From Sphaerulina vaccinii (taxonomy: Eukaryota; Ascomycota; Dothideomycetes; Mycosphaerellales; Mycosphaerellaceae): DNA of 64,000 nucleotides. The stretch spans positions 496,001 to 560,000 of the forward strand of contig JAKUDP010000001.1 in assembly GCA_022570795.1 (NCBI GenBank), given 5' to 3'. The translations under genes were made by a program, and so were the position numbers. The notes beneath the pieces are model-generated. The model had not been told where the DNA came from, searched no databases, and worked only from the letters and a program-made list of their open reading frames with translations. Shown here one piece after another: positions 54,733-64,000 of the stretch (within the stretch, counting starts at the first letter, position 1; each line of letters starts with the position of its first letter).

Positions 54733-55066
54733 CTTGCGTGCTGCTATGGGATATGTTGTTGTTAGAGTTGTCGCATGTGACAAGAAGAAAGTAAAGAAGC
54801 GTGATGATGCTGTAGTCTCATATCTCAGACGCGACAGGCTCACTGTAGCTCTATGATGGATGGTCAGAGATTTGAGACTTGACTCTTAGGCTTCATTTCC
54901 TGCTCTCGCTCCGCACTAATTACCATTCGGAGCATCAAATCACCAAAATTACCACGCTTTTTCATCTCTATCCAGCTTCACCTTCACACTGTACAGATCG
55001 TTGTCGCTGCACGGGCTGGATCCCATGCATTGAGCGCTCCTCATGCTGCTGGAGTAAGCTCAGCTT
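54733..55066. promoter_or_regulatory. Divergent promoter, U-box cyclophilin / Abp2-like gene
   Basis: 334 bp between the two start codons; both 5' leaders are short. No specific factor site is called. Confidence 0.5.
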
Positions 55067-57376
55067 ATGAGGCCCACAAAGATGTACAACAGACCACATG
55101 GAAACGGCGCAGGCGCTGAGCAGCACTATCAAATCACATCTAATCACAGCATGTCACCTTTTGGACAGCCACACTATGCCACCGCAGTCTATGGCATAGA
55201 TCCGACCCTTCAGCAAAACTTTCAGCAGCAGCCTCAGCAGACCCAGCATGTACATATCAGAAGTTCCTCGGACAGCTATGCAGGAACAATGCAGCCTCCA
55301 TCTCCAGGAAAAGACACCAACTCAAGCTTCAGACCTACTGACAGAAGCTTACCTTCCCGAGATGTGAACGAAGCAAATTTGACTGATTCTTTTGCCACAT
55401 TCATCCTGTATTGTCAGCCCAACTTCGCGCTGGACACGGACACGTCAACACTAAGAACGAACTTTGAGAATCCTCCCAAGAGTGATGGCAAGGATTTCAA
55501 CACCTGGCACCTGTTCCAATTGATCCAGAAGCTCGAGTCTAAGGAGATCAAGACCTGGAATCAGCTCGCACTCGACCTGGGCGTGGAGGCACCTAACGTG
55601 GAGAAGGGACAGTCGACCCAGAAAGTGCAGCAGTTCACCGTCCGGCTTAAGCGCTGGATGCGTGCTATGCATATCGATGCGTTCTTTGAGTACCTCAATG
55701 GAAAGCAACATACATACTTTACAGACATCCCTTCACCGGATGATCCATACCCATCAAACGGCAGAGATGGGGTTGTGGCAGAAGAAGACTTGGCTATCAG
55801 AGCCCTTGATAAGTCCTTTGCTCCAAAGCGTGGTCGTAGGCGCAACTCGGAGACCGAAGCTGATGATCAGGCTTTACAGAACTCGGCGACTAAGCAACAA
55901 AGACTCCTGGAGAGATCAGACCCATATTCTGCAGTGCCACTCAGCGCACACCCTGATGGTCATCACGATCCATGGGCAATCGCATCTGCAGTGACTCCAC
56001 AGAGCTTCGCTCCATGGTCAGCACGAGCTCCTGTTTCGGCCATGTCGACCACCGCTCCTTCCAACTTGCGCTGGCAGCTTGGACATGCTCAGACCCCTAG
56101 CACACCACATCCTATGAGCGCCATACCTGGTTCGATGTCTGCGCATATCGATGCAGCGTTTGATGGAGAGCCAAGATCGGCTGCAACGCCTTCTTCTCGC
56201 AAGCGAAGAAAGCATGGTCCAGCAGTGTCTAGCGCCTGGCCTTCGACCAATGCACCTGGAGCGAAGCCTCGAGGTAGACCTCCGGCAAGTCGCGCTGCTC
56301 AGGATGGGCCATTCAGCTCATTCCCAGCAGATCCGAACAATGCAAAAGTGAAAACCCAGGCTCCATCATCGACAGCAGCCTCAGAAAGCAAGATCACGAG
56401 CTCTGAACAGTCTTCACCCCAGACCATGGCAATGGAGTATCAGCCGCAAGTCGAAGGACGACCAGGGCGACTGTCTCTCCAGGTGCCTCCCCACACGGGA
56501 GCGCCTGTTCGTCTGGCCACCCCACCAGCCTTGCAAGTCAATGGCGAAGCGAGAGAGTTAGAGACACGAAGCGATTCTGATGACCCCAATGGCGGATTTC
56601 AAGTCCAAGGAGCACCCGGGACGCAGCTCGCTGCACAAAGACTCGTGAAAGCCACCGCTGAGACTAGAAGTGTACCGAGCTTTACATTCGAGGCGCTGAA
56701 GCGTGTCTTGACTAGTGATCTCCTCCGCGCAGACGTGCAGGGTAGACGACAACGCCTGAGTGGCGAAGAAGCCAAGCGATTGGCCGACTCCATGTTAGAT
56801 CGACTCAATGTGCCAAGAACAGACGCGGGCACAGCAAAGGATGATGTCGCGCGGCTCAGTGCAGCGACATGGCTCGGCGTGGGCGATCAAGCGAACGTGC
56901 CTTTCAGGTCTACTGCTGGACACGGCAAACGGATAACAGTAACGCGCTTCCGAACAGATAACGAAGGATACGAAGAGATTGTGAACGACGACAGCATGAC
57001 TAACGACACTAGAGAAGTATTTGATGTACAGTGGCATGCAAGCATGGGAGGGTGCGTGGGTGCATTCGAGATGAAAGGGCTGTCTCTTGCCGGACCAGCG
57101 GCAGCGGCTTCCAAAGAGACGACTGGAGAGACTACGCATGACATGATGTTGAGGAAGAGTATTGAAGCAATCTATAAGCTGGATAAGAAGGGGTGGGTCG
57201 AGGACAGTATGCGCGAGATCGCACAGTCCGCGGCGAAGAATTATCGTGCGAGTGAGGACAATGTCGACTGGAAGGCGAAATGCAAGGCCATGGAGTTCGC
57301 TGCGAACGTGGCCAGAGGTGAAGTGGAGAGGGCAAGGGCGCGAATCTTTGATCAGGTTATCAATGCGGTGCTGTGA
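55067..57376 (+). CDS. Abp2-type ARS/DNA-binding protein
   Basis: Intronless gene of 769 codons. Residues about 107-240 form the conserved Abp2 domain: LTDSFATFILYCQPNFALDTDT, KDFNTWHLFQLIQKLESKEIKTW, and QKVQQFTVRLKRWMRAMHIDAFFEYL. The flanks are long and disordered, rich in Gln, Pro and Ser, with an AT-hook-like KPRGRPPASR near residue 405. The C-terminal 200 residues contain more helical structure and acidic patches. In fission yeast Abp2 binds AT-rich replication-origin (ARS) DNA; fungal homologs are presumed nuclear DNA-binding proteins. The gene converges with the permease gene 66 bp away; the gap holds a (TCG)6 microsatellite at 57381-57398. Confidence 0.88.
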   Translation: MRPTKMYNRPHGNGAGAEQHYQITSNHSMSPFGQPHYATAVYGIDPTLQQNFQQQPQQTQHVHIRSSSDSYAGTMQPPSPGKDTNSSFRPTDRSLPSRDVNEANLTDSFATFILYCQPNFALDTDTSTLRTNFENPPKSDGKDFNTWHLFQLIQKLESKEIKTWNQLALDLGVEAPNVEKGQSTQKVQQFTVRLKRWMRAMHIDAFFEYLNGKQHTYFTDIPSPDDPYPSNGRDGVVAEEDLAIRALDKSFAPKRGRRRNSETEADDQALQNSATKQQRLLERSDPYSAVPLSAHPDGHHDPWAIASAVTPQSFAPWSARAPVSAMSTTAPSNLRWQLGHAQTPSTPHPMSAIPGSMSAHIDAAFDGEPRSAATPSSRKRRKHGPAVSSAWPSTNAPGAKPRGRPPASRAAQDGPFSSFPADPNNAKVKTQAPSSTAASESKITSSEQSSPQTMAMEYQPQVEGRPGRLSLQVPPHTGAPVRLATPPALQVNGEARELETRSDSDDPNGGFQVQGAPGTQLAAQRLVKATAETRSVPSFTFEALKRVLTSDLLRADVQGRRQRLSGEEAKRLADSMLDRLNVPRTDAGTAKDDVARLSAATWLGVGDQANVPFRSTAGHGKRITVTRFRTDNEGYEEIVNDDSMTNDTREVFDVQWHASMGGCVGAFEMKGLSLAGPAAAASKETTGETTHDMMLRKSIEAIYKLDKKGWVEDSMREIAQSAAKNYRASEDNVDWKAKCKAMEFAANVARGEVERARARIFDQVINAVL

Positions 57377-57442
57377 TTTATCGTCGTCGTCGTCGTCGAG
57401 GTATCTCCAACGAATTTGAATGATGCCTCGGTCAAGCACATC

Positions 57443-59360
57443 CTATACGCGGCTCTCGCGGCTTCCCTTCTTCTCGAAGTCGGCTGCAATGTCCACATCA
57501 TTCAAGACCAACTCGCCTCGCTTGGCAGCCGCAACGCGAATTGTTCGCATATGTCTGGTCTGCTGCTCCGTCTTCCTGGTCACCATCCAAGTAATGGAGA
57601 TCATGACAATACAGAACCCAGTAAAGCCCATAGCTACTGCGAACGAAGTGGTGTACTTCGGCGCATACTTATCTCTGAAGATTTGTGGCCCGACCAAGGA
57701 TCCGATCTGGCCCAAGGAGTTGACAAACGCAATAGCGAAGGCTGAGCCAGTCGCTTTCGAGGTCGTCTGCAGCCGCCAGGGCCACATTGCTGGGTACCAG
57801 GCATTTCCCATGCCGGCTGCGATGATGGTTGCGGCGTAGACACCTCCATTGTTTGGGTAGGTGTACAATACGGAATAGCATGCCAATGTTATGACCATGT
57901 AGAATAAGGGCACAACTGGGAGTGGGACTCGTGCTCGCATCTGCAAGTAGCTGCCAATGGCGATCAAGATGATAGGCAGGACTGATGCAGGAATGGTGAG
58001 CAACTGGCTCTCAGCAATCGACCTACTAAGTGATGAGTGCTTGATTCTAGGCTGCCGAGATCTGAAGGAAAGATAGACTTACGTGAGCCCAAGGTCAGCC
58101 ACGATCGTAGGCAAGTAGAAGGTGAGACCAGAAGCGCCGACTGTCTTCGCAATAAAGGCTAAGGTGAACAGCCAGAGACGGATATCCTTCAAAGTCTCTA
58201 CGATTTCCCTGAAGTCGAAATTCCGCTCACTGGACCGCGGTGCATTGGCAGGAAGACGAGCTTGTAAGAAGGCCTTTTCTTTGTCGCTGAGCCAGCTGGC
58301 TTGTGCGGGGACTGGAGCGCACTTCTGTTACTTTTGATATCACGAGTTTGGACATGATCGACTTACAATCTGGCAGGACGAGCCAAAGTAGAACGCCAAA
58401 GGCTATGGTGCACACACCTTCAACGAGGAAGAACCTATGGCAGATCGTCAGCAGATTCACGTCGCGTTTGCTAGACGAAATACGCACCACTGCCAGCCAG
58501 ACAAGCCACCATTACCGGAAATGTTATCGAACCCGAACGCGAGCACGGCAGAGACGATGTTGGCGAAGAATTCGAATGAGTCTGGAGAGATGTCAGCAAG
58601 ATATGCAGCGATGACAGGCTTGAGATACTGACAGTAATACAGAAGTCGGATCATCATTTCGTCAGCTCTGTACCAGTAGGTGAGCTGCAGAATGATACCA
58701 GGAAACATTCCAGCCTCGCAAAGTCCGAGGAAGAACCTTGCTGTATATAGTCCGCTTTTAGTTGTGACTGCCGCATGACATGCGAGTGCAATGCCCCAGG
58801 TCACCTAGCATAAGTCAGCTTCAGTTCGTCTCGGAGAAGGTGGCTATCGCACCATGATTCTCGACTGGAACCTGCTTGGCAACATTCGCTTCATAATGAG
58901 ATTTGAAGGAATCTCAAAGATGATGAATGGGATGAAGTACATCGTGCTGACGAAATTATACTCGTTTCCAGTCATATTCAGCTGCGTCAAGATGTTCCTA
59001 GGAGTTCCGCGGTTCATGATTCGAGCATTGGCGGCGTTGTTGGCGTCAATGTTCTTGATCATGAAGATCTAGATGGCACACACAGTCAGAACTTGCTCTC
59101 ACAATAAGGCGTTGTATGAATGGGCTTACCAATGCACATAGAGGCATGAGATGCCAATCCACGCGTCGGAGCAACTTCTTCTCTTCTTCGAAAGACAGGA
59201 GTGATCGCGCTGCCATACGCTCGTGTTCATAGCCGGCGATATCTGCGGTGGCATATTCGTCGATGGACTCCCCACGAAGGTGAGTAGTGGTGACGTCCGC
59301 CGGAGAAGACACAGCACTCGCTTGAGTGGTATCTTTGACTTCTGACTTGGAGAACGACAT
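57443..59360 (-). CDS. DAL5/TNA1-type MFS permease (allantoate/nicotinate/organic-anion family)
   Basis: Seven exons, right to left: 59130..59360, 58853..59068, 58633..58804, 58488..58581, 58367..58434, 58083..58299 and 57443..58025, for 526 residues with every junction in phase. Family signatures are the RVDWHLMPLCAL segment before TM1, FEIPSNLIMKR after TM2, GLCEAGMFPGIILQLTYWYR in TM4-5 and the SDKEKAFLQARL loop between TM6 and TM7. Relatives import allantoate, ureidosuccinate, nicotinic acid or other small organic anions with protons at the plasma membrane. It diverges from an FAD amine-oxidase-like gene with 591 bp between starts, suggesting a shared uptake-and-oxidation unit for an organic nitrogen source (inference). 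Confidence 0.92.
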
Positions 59361-59951
59361 CCTGGAAAATGATGACCGGAAACAAGAGAGGTACAAGAGA
59401 GATGTCTGATGCAGACGAAACAAGACAGAACTAGCATAGAGAGCGGGCTGTTATCATATCAGATCATCTCTTAAAGCTGAAAGTGAAGGATTGATGCACT
59501 GCTGTGCCGCCGCGAAACAACAATCAAATCAGATCATCTCACGCCGCCTCACGTGGGAGATAGGATGTAGAACAAGCAGGGCAGAAGTCTCACTTAACGA
59601 ATCGATTTGTGATGTTCCGGTGATCCCCCACTACAAAGAACAGCGTATTCGGATTCCCTCGCTAAGCTCTCCAAGCAAGCGATTCTTTGCGCAGAGAGAT
59701 CTGCTTATGTGCGCACCCTGCACGTGGTCCCCCACGACATGAATGGCGGAGACCATTAAGGTCAGAGGCTAGTAGTTGCTAAGTGGTCTTGGCTTTTCTG
59801 GGCAGGTTGATCACATCAGACCACAAGCTGAAAGACACTCGGACGGGACCAAGACCCTTATTGTTGCTTTCATGTGAGCTTCCTTCAAGGTGATGAACCG
59901 ACCCTGTTGTTCTCGAGCCCTCTCAATAACATTGTTCACGTCCAAGACATA
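59361..59951. promoter_or_regulatory. Divergent promoter, permease / FAD oxidoreductase
   Basis: 591 bp shared by two genes of likely nitrogen metabolism. It includes GATA-type elements such as AGATAG near 59559, compatible with nitrogen regulation, but such short sites occur by chance. Confidence 0.45.
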
Positions 59952-61820
59952 ATGATAGAGTCAACAAGCAGCAAAACTGCCGAACCAAGGCGAGTAGCAA
60001 TCATAGGTGGTACGTTTGGGAGCACGTGTAGCAAGTCGTGGTATTGCTGACACTGTTCTGCATGTAGCGGGTATATTCGGACTGTCTCTGGGCTTAGCAT
60101 TGCATAGAAAAGGTAACCAGCTCTTTCCAAGATCTATAGCACGAGCTCACTCATATTACTCTCGCTTTAGGCCACCAAGTCACCATCTTCGACAAATACT
60201 CCTACGATAAGACACTATATCAGCCAAGTGAAGACGAACCTGAGCTAGCTGCCTCCGTCGACCATAACAAAATCGTAAGCCCCATCATTTCAACAAACAT
60301 AGCAGAACATCCAAGCTCATCATTCCAGTTCCGCGCCTCCTACGGCAAAAAGCTCGCATACCAACACCTCGCCCTCTCAAGCCGAGAGAAATGGCTCGAA
60401 ATGAACGACAAAGCCCGGAGGGGCAACTCATCAGAAGACCTTAATCCTCTATTCTCTCCCTGCGGCATGCTCCGCGTCCAACCAACTTCAACACTCTCTG
60501 AACTGGAAAAGGAGACTTTGGCTAACATGCAGCGAGACGGTATACGTGATACGCAGTTTGTGAAAAGTCTAGCAGAAGATCGTGAACGTGCTGCTGAGAT
60601 GGGCTGGGAGGAGAAGTTATTGGAGTTTCGCATTCCGGAAGATGATGGGGGAAGGAGTTTTGAAGCTGTGCTGGATTCTTTGGGTGGGTTTACGAGATGT
60701 GCGGATGGGTGTAAGTGGTTGAGGGAGGTTGCTGAGAAGGAAGGTGTGAGGTTCGTTCTCGGATCGGAGGCAGGGCGTTTCGAGTCGTTCGTTGTCGAGC
60801 AGAGTGACAGTGCTGGTGGGAGACGAGCGATTGGATTGAGGACGGCAGATGGTAAAGTGCATGAAGCTGATACTGTTGTTGTGGCTGGTGAGTTCCGTCG
60901 TCTTATCTCCTTGTTTGTTGGTCCGCTGTGCTGATTAGGTCAATCTAGCTGGATCATCGTCGACTCAGGTACTGCCTGAGCTGTCGTATCATCTCGAATC
61001 GTCGGCTGGCAGTATCGCGACGTTCAAGGTTGACCCCAAAGACGTGATACTCTGGGATAAGTACTCGCCTGAGAATTTCCCAGTCATGACCTGGAAAAGC
61101 GCGCCCAGAAGTGACACAGGCAAAGATATGGGTAGTGTCTATGTGCTGCCCAGAACAGCCGAAGGTCTTGTAAAGATTGGATATCGTGGTATCAAGGTCA
61201 GTAGCCTTGGAAAATGGGAAGATGAGATGCTGATTCTACTGCTCACTCAGTTCACCAACTTCCAGCCGGCGCCAAAGGGTACGCCTTTCACTCAGGACGG
61301 GATGTGGTCAATACCTCTGCCATCTCCAGAGAATAACTCGATCCCGGACGCTGCTTCGCAAGCCATTCGGTACTTTGTGTCCATATTTCTGCCTGACTTG
61401 AAGGACATCCCGTTCTACTCAACGAAGCTCTGTTGGTATACTGATACTCTCGACAACTCGTTCTTGGTGAGCACTCCCGCTCCGTGGATTGTGGTACTGG
61501 AGCTGACATGACCAGATCGATTACGTTCCTTCATACAGTGGCAATTCGGTCTTCGTCTGCACCGGCGGAAGCGGCCACGGTGCCAAATTCATGCCAGTGC
61601 TTGGTGAGGTGAGTACATCTTACAGTACACTCTCAGGGTACGCTCGGACGAAGCTGACAAGCACGCACAACAGCACGCAGCAGATATCTTCGAATCGGGT
61701 GGAGAGAGCACGAGCTCTATGCGACCACACTGGCGCTGGCGTGAGGACGTGCCGCGCAAGAATGGTCTCGAAGATGGTCCAGACGGCCCACGTAACATCG
61801 GCAAACGGCACACCAAGTGA
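59952..61820 (+). CDS. FAD-dependent amine oxidase of the sarcosine / fructosyl-amino-acid oxidase family
   Basis: Eight exons: 59952..60009, 60068..60112, 60171..60274, 60329..60887, 60949..61196, 61251..61466, 61516..61608 and 61674..61820, for 489 residues, all in phase. The first splice builds the FAD-binding IIGAGIFGLSLGLALHRKGH motif. SVDHNKIFRASYG near residue 65 and FVCTGGSGHGAKFMP near 420 are typical of the monomeric sarcosine oxidase group. The Cys in KLCWYTDT fits the position of covalent 8-alpha-S-cysteinyl FAD. The substrate could be a glycated amino acid, an N-methyl amino acid or pipecolate. Intron 5 (61197..61250, 54 bp) is stop-free and divisible by three. It shares its promoter with a DAL5-type permease. 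Confidence 0.9.
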
Positions 61821-62215
61821 TGCTGGTATTGTAAGATATAGATCGGCATGGAAGGAGAGCCGTCAAAGAGCATAGTGTAGAGTGTGTCCACAATTCATAT
61901 TCAGTCGACTCCTCTCTACACATCGGCTGGAGAGCTTCGCACTGAGTTTTTTGGCCGCAGTGGCGTGGAGTGGACTCGTAGCCAGAAATACTTCTATCGA
62001 TTTGTGGTATGGTGGTGTGGCTGTGGTTTGTGCTGTTGTGGTGATGTGTGGGTGTGTTGTGTGTTGTTGTGGCCAAGTCGAACATGAACTAGCGTGCCAC
62101 ATTTATCAGCCATATGAGAAGCTTATCGATGGGATCACGATACTGGCCACTCGGTCCTGTCGCCTCCTTGCTCTTCATGATCGCTATTCTCCGACATTCT
62201 CCCAATGGTCCACCC
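61821..62215. other. Convergent intergenic region with a T/G-only-like tract
   Basis: 395 bp between two gene ends. About 62001-62074 the plus strand is almost purely T and G (TGTGG and TTGTGG words). No gene is supported. Confidence 0.6.
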
Positions 62216-63540
62216 TCACTTGTATAGAAGTCGATACACTTCCTCGGCAATCGCCAAAGAACTCGTCAGCCCCGGACTCTCGATCCCCAACAGATTGACA
62301 AAGCCCTCCACGCCCTCTTCTTTCTCAATATAAAAGTCCTGGAAACCTTTGCCGTCTGGTGACGCCACAGCCCCAAGTTTCCCCAACTTAGGTCTAATTC
62401 CCGCATATCCCAGCGAGATGGCATTAACATCGACATTCGGCATAAAGGACTTAATCTCTTTGATAGCCTTTTGGAAGCGCTCCGTACTTTGTGATGGTGC
62501 AAGGTCAGTGGGCGAATCGACCCATTCGACATCTGGACCGAAGCGAATTTGCCCTGCCATGTCCAAGGTCAGATGTGTGCCCAGTCCGCCGAGACCTGGC
62601 GTTGGAGCGGGATATACTAGCGTCGAAGGTTTCGGATAGGATTTCGAATAGGTGAAGTATGAGCCTTTGGCGTAAAAGGGTTGTCGATGGCGAGAGGAAT
62701 CTTGGAAGATCATGTTGTTGATTGCGCAGGCGTAGAGACCTGCTGAGTTTACCACGCTTTCTGCTGTGATGAATGTGCTGTCGTCTTCTAAGCTTTGTTC
62801 TGGCACTTGTGGTGTGGGCGAGGAAGGTGTGGGTTGTGTTGCGCCAGCTCCAGTCCAGATCTTCCATTCTGAATCACTGGACGAGGGAGCCTGGATTCGC
62901 GTAACTGGGCTTTGAAGAGCCAGTGTACCTCCTTCATTCTCGAAGTCGCCTTGCAGAAATTGCATGTAGCCGTGTGAGTCTACGATTCCTGTTGTGGGAC
63001 TTTCGAGTACGCCAGCTTCAGCTCGGACTTCTGGTTCACGGTTCTTGGCTTCATCTCGTGGGACGTATCGGATGGGTACTCCTATTGACTTCGCGAAACC
63101 GTGGACCTTTTCGAGTTCCCCCATTTGCTCGTCAGTTTGCGCGACGATCCACTTGCCACAGTTCATGTGAGGAATGTCATTCTTCTTGCAGAGGTCGTAC
63201 ATCATCTCCTTGCCTTTTAGGCATAGTCTTGTTTTAAGTGAGTCGTGACCATAGTAGATGCCAGCATGGATGACCTGGTAGATGTTAGTAGGTGGTCGCG
63301 AGTGAGAGGTGTAGCCATTGCCTCTGAGTTACGACTGCTGGTTTCACTGCCAACCATCCCATGCTTCTCTATCAGCACAACCTGTGCACCTTCGACTTGC
63401 TGTAATCTTCTTGCAATGGCTAGTCCTACAGCCCCTGCACCGATAACCGCATGTGTGAAGTCTGCATGATGTGACGCGGAGGAGGAAAAGCAACGTCCTT
63501 CTCGAGCCAAGCTCGCCACTGCACGCCTTGTAAACATCAT
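62216..63540 (-). CDS. Mitochondrial L-2-hydroxyglutarate dehydrogenase
   Basis: Two exons, 63322..63540 and 62216..63274, giving 425 residues. The N-terminus (FTRRAVASLAREGRCFSSS) is a mitochondrial presequence. The FAD motif HAVIGAGAVGLAIARRL follows at about 30-46. The splice reconstructs SSRNSEVIHAGIYYG, the signature of the family, only if the 47-bp intron starts with GC (GAG then GCAATG at 63321); no GT donor does so. Later motifs SLGYAGIRPKL and NLLGIESPGLTSSLAIAEEV are diagnostic. The enzyme oxidises L-2-hydroxyglutarate to 2-oxoglutarate, repairing an off-product of TCA enzymes. A polar insert rich in Ser/Pro/Thr around residues 185-205 is longer than in animal enzymes. Confidence 0.94.
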
Positions 63541-63805
63541 GAATGCCCAGACATGTGAAATAGTATAATCAATGACTCCTCAATAGCACGATGTCTTGCA
63601 ATGATATACCAGTTGAGTGTGGGCTGAGGGTGGATCGTCCTTTCTCGAAGCTGGGTGAGCCGCTTTGCCATGTTGCACAGCCACGCGAGTTCCTGCTTCC
63701 AGACATGGTCAACTTCTGTTCAGTGACAATGTTGATATATACACCTGAAAGCGAGAGCTGACGAGAGGAGATGAGAGGAGGGAAGAAGGAGAAACGAACG
63801 ATGCG

Positions 63806-64000
63806 ATGAGTCGAAACGTTCACTCACTCCCGCCCGAGTCGCACACTGCTCGCCGACTGGAACATGCCACCCCCGAACACCTTCACCAGACCACGCGCCG
63901 AGTCTTCATTGGACCCATTCCGGAGGGCTGGTTGAAGAGCCATCGCAAAGAATGGTACAAGCAGTTTGTTGGACGCAGAAGCAATAAGCGGAGAGCAACC
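63806..64000 (+). CDS. 5' part of an unknown gene, cut by the window edge
   Basis: Open frame of 65 codons from the ATG at 63806 to the last base. It is basic, with RRVFIGPIPEGWLKSHRKEW near residues 30-50, a segment that looks conserved, but I cannot assign a family. A minimal uORF, ATG CGA TGA at 63801-63809, overlaps the start. It diverges from the L-2-hydroxyglutarate dehydrogenase gene (265 bp). Confidence 0.5.
   Translation, partial: MSRNVHSLPPESHTARRLEHATPEHLHQTTRRVFIGPIPEGWLKSHRKEWYKQFVGRRSNKRRAT

Noticed and set aside
1..64000. CRISPR arrays, rRNA, tRNA genes, transposase or reverse-transcriptase genes
   Set aside because: None recognised by eye; a covariance-model tRNA scan was not possible here, so a missed tRNA cannot be excluded.

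Overview
The window is nuclear DNA from a filamentous ascomycete. Genes lie on both strands and carry short GT-AG introns (46-106 bp) with CTAAC- or CTGAC-type branch sites. Typical fungal families are present: Zn2Cys6 regulator, sedolisin, DHA1 and DAL5-type transporters, Abp2, and a nitrate cluster. Several introns are near-copies of each other, which resembles the introner-like elements reported from Dothideomycetes, so a Mycosphaerellales-type dothideomycete is my best guess. That placement is inference, not proof.

Layout: 0-5.4 kb holds a GNAT acetyltransferase, a type II NADH dehydrogenase, an F-box/2EXR-like protein and a small two-exon gene for a secreted Kex2-type peptide precursor that looks pheromone-like. 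5.6-12.7 kb is the nitrate assimilation pair niiA and niaD, divergent from a 1.07-kb promoter with two NirA-type and three GATA sites. 12.9-26.9 kb has a SelO-type AMPylase, a DCAF4-like WD protein, an MFS transporter, a sedolisin, a Zn2Cys6 factor, an APC amino-acid transporter with a GC-AG intron, and a secreted NTF2-like protein. 27-38 kb has a decayed gene, an M1 aminopeptidase, a small membrane protein, a decayed SLIP-GC-like GTPase gene, a tandem repeat and an S10 carboxypeptidase. 39-47.9 kb has a coiled-coil protein whose C-terminus carries Zn2Cys6 spacing, a membrane-anchored MOSC protein, tandem repeats, an HSP20-type chaperone, a small zinc-binding protein and an F-box protein. 48-52 kb is repeat-rich and gene-poor. 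53-64 kb has a U-box cyclophilin, an Abp2-type DNA-binding protein, a divergent DAL5-type permease / FAD amine oxidase pair, L-2-hydroxyglutarate dehydrogenase and the start of an unknown gene running off the edge.

Functional links: niaD and niiA convert nitrate to ammonium through shared regulation, but no nitrate transporter lies beside them. The DAL5-type permease and the sarcosine/fructosyl-amino-acid-oxidase-like enzyme share a promoter and plausibly take up and oxidise an organic nitrogen source. The Zn2Cys6 factor, APC permease and secreted protein sit in tandem. The most notable items are the two families of look-alike introns, the pheromone-like precursor, the two decayed genes and the C-terminal Zn2Cys6-spaced protein. 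No virus, CRISPR array, rRNA or tRNA gene was recognised.
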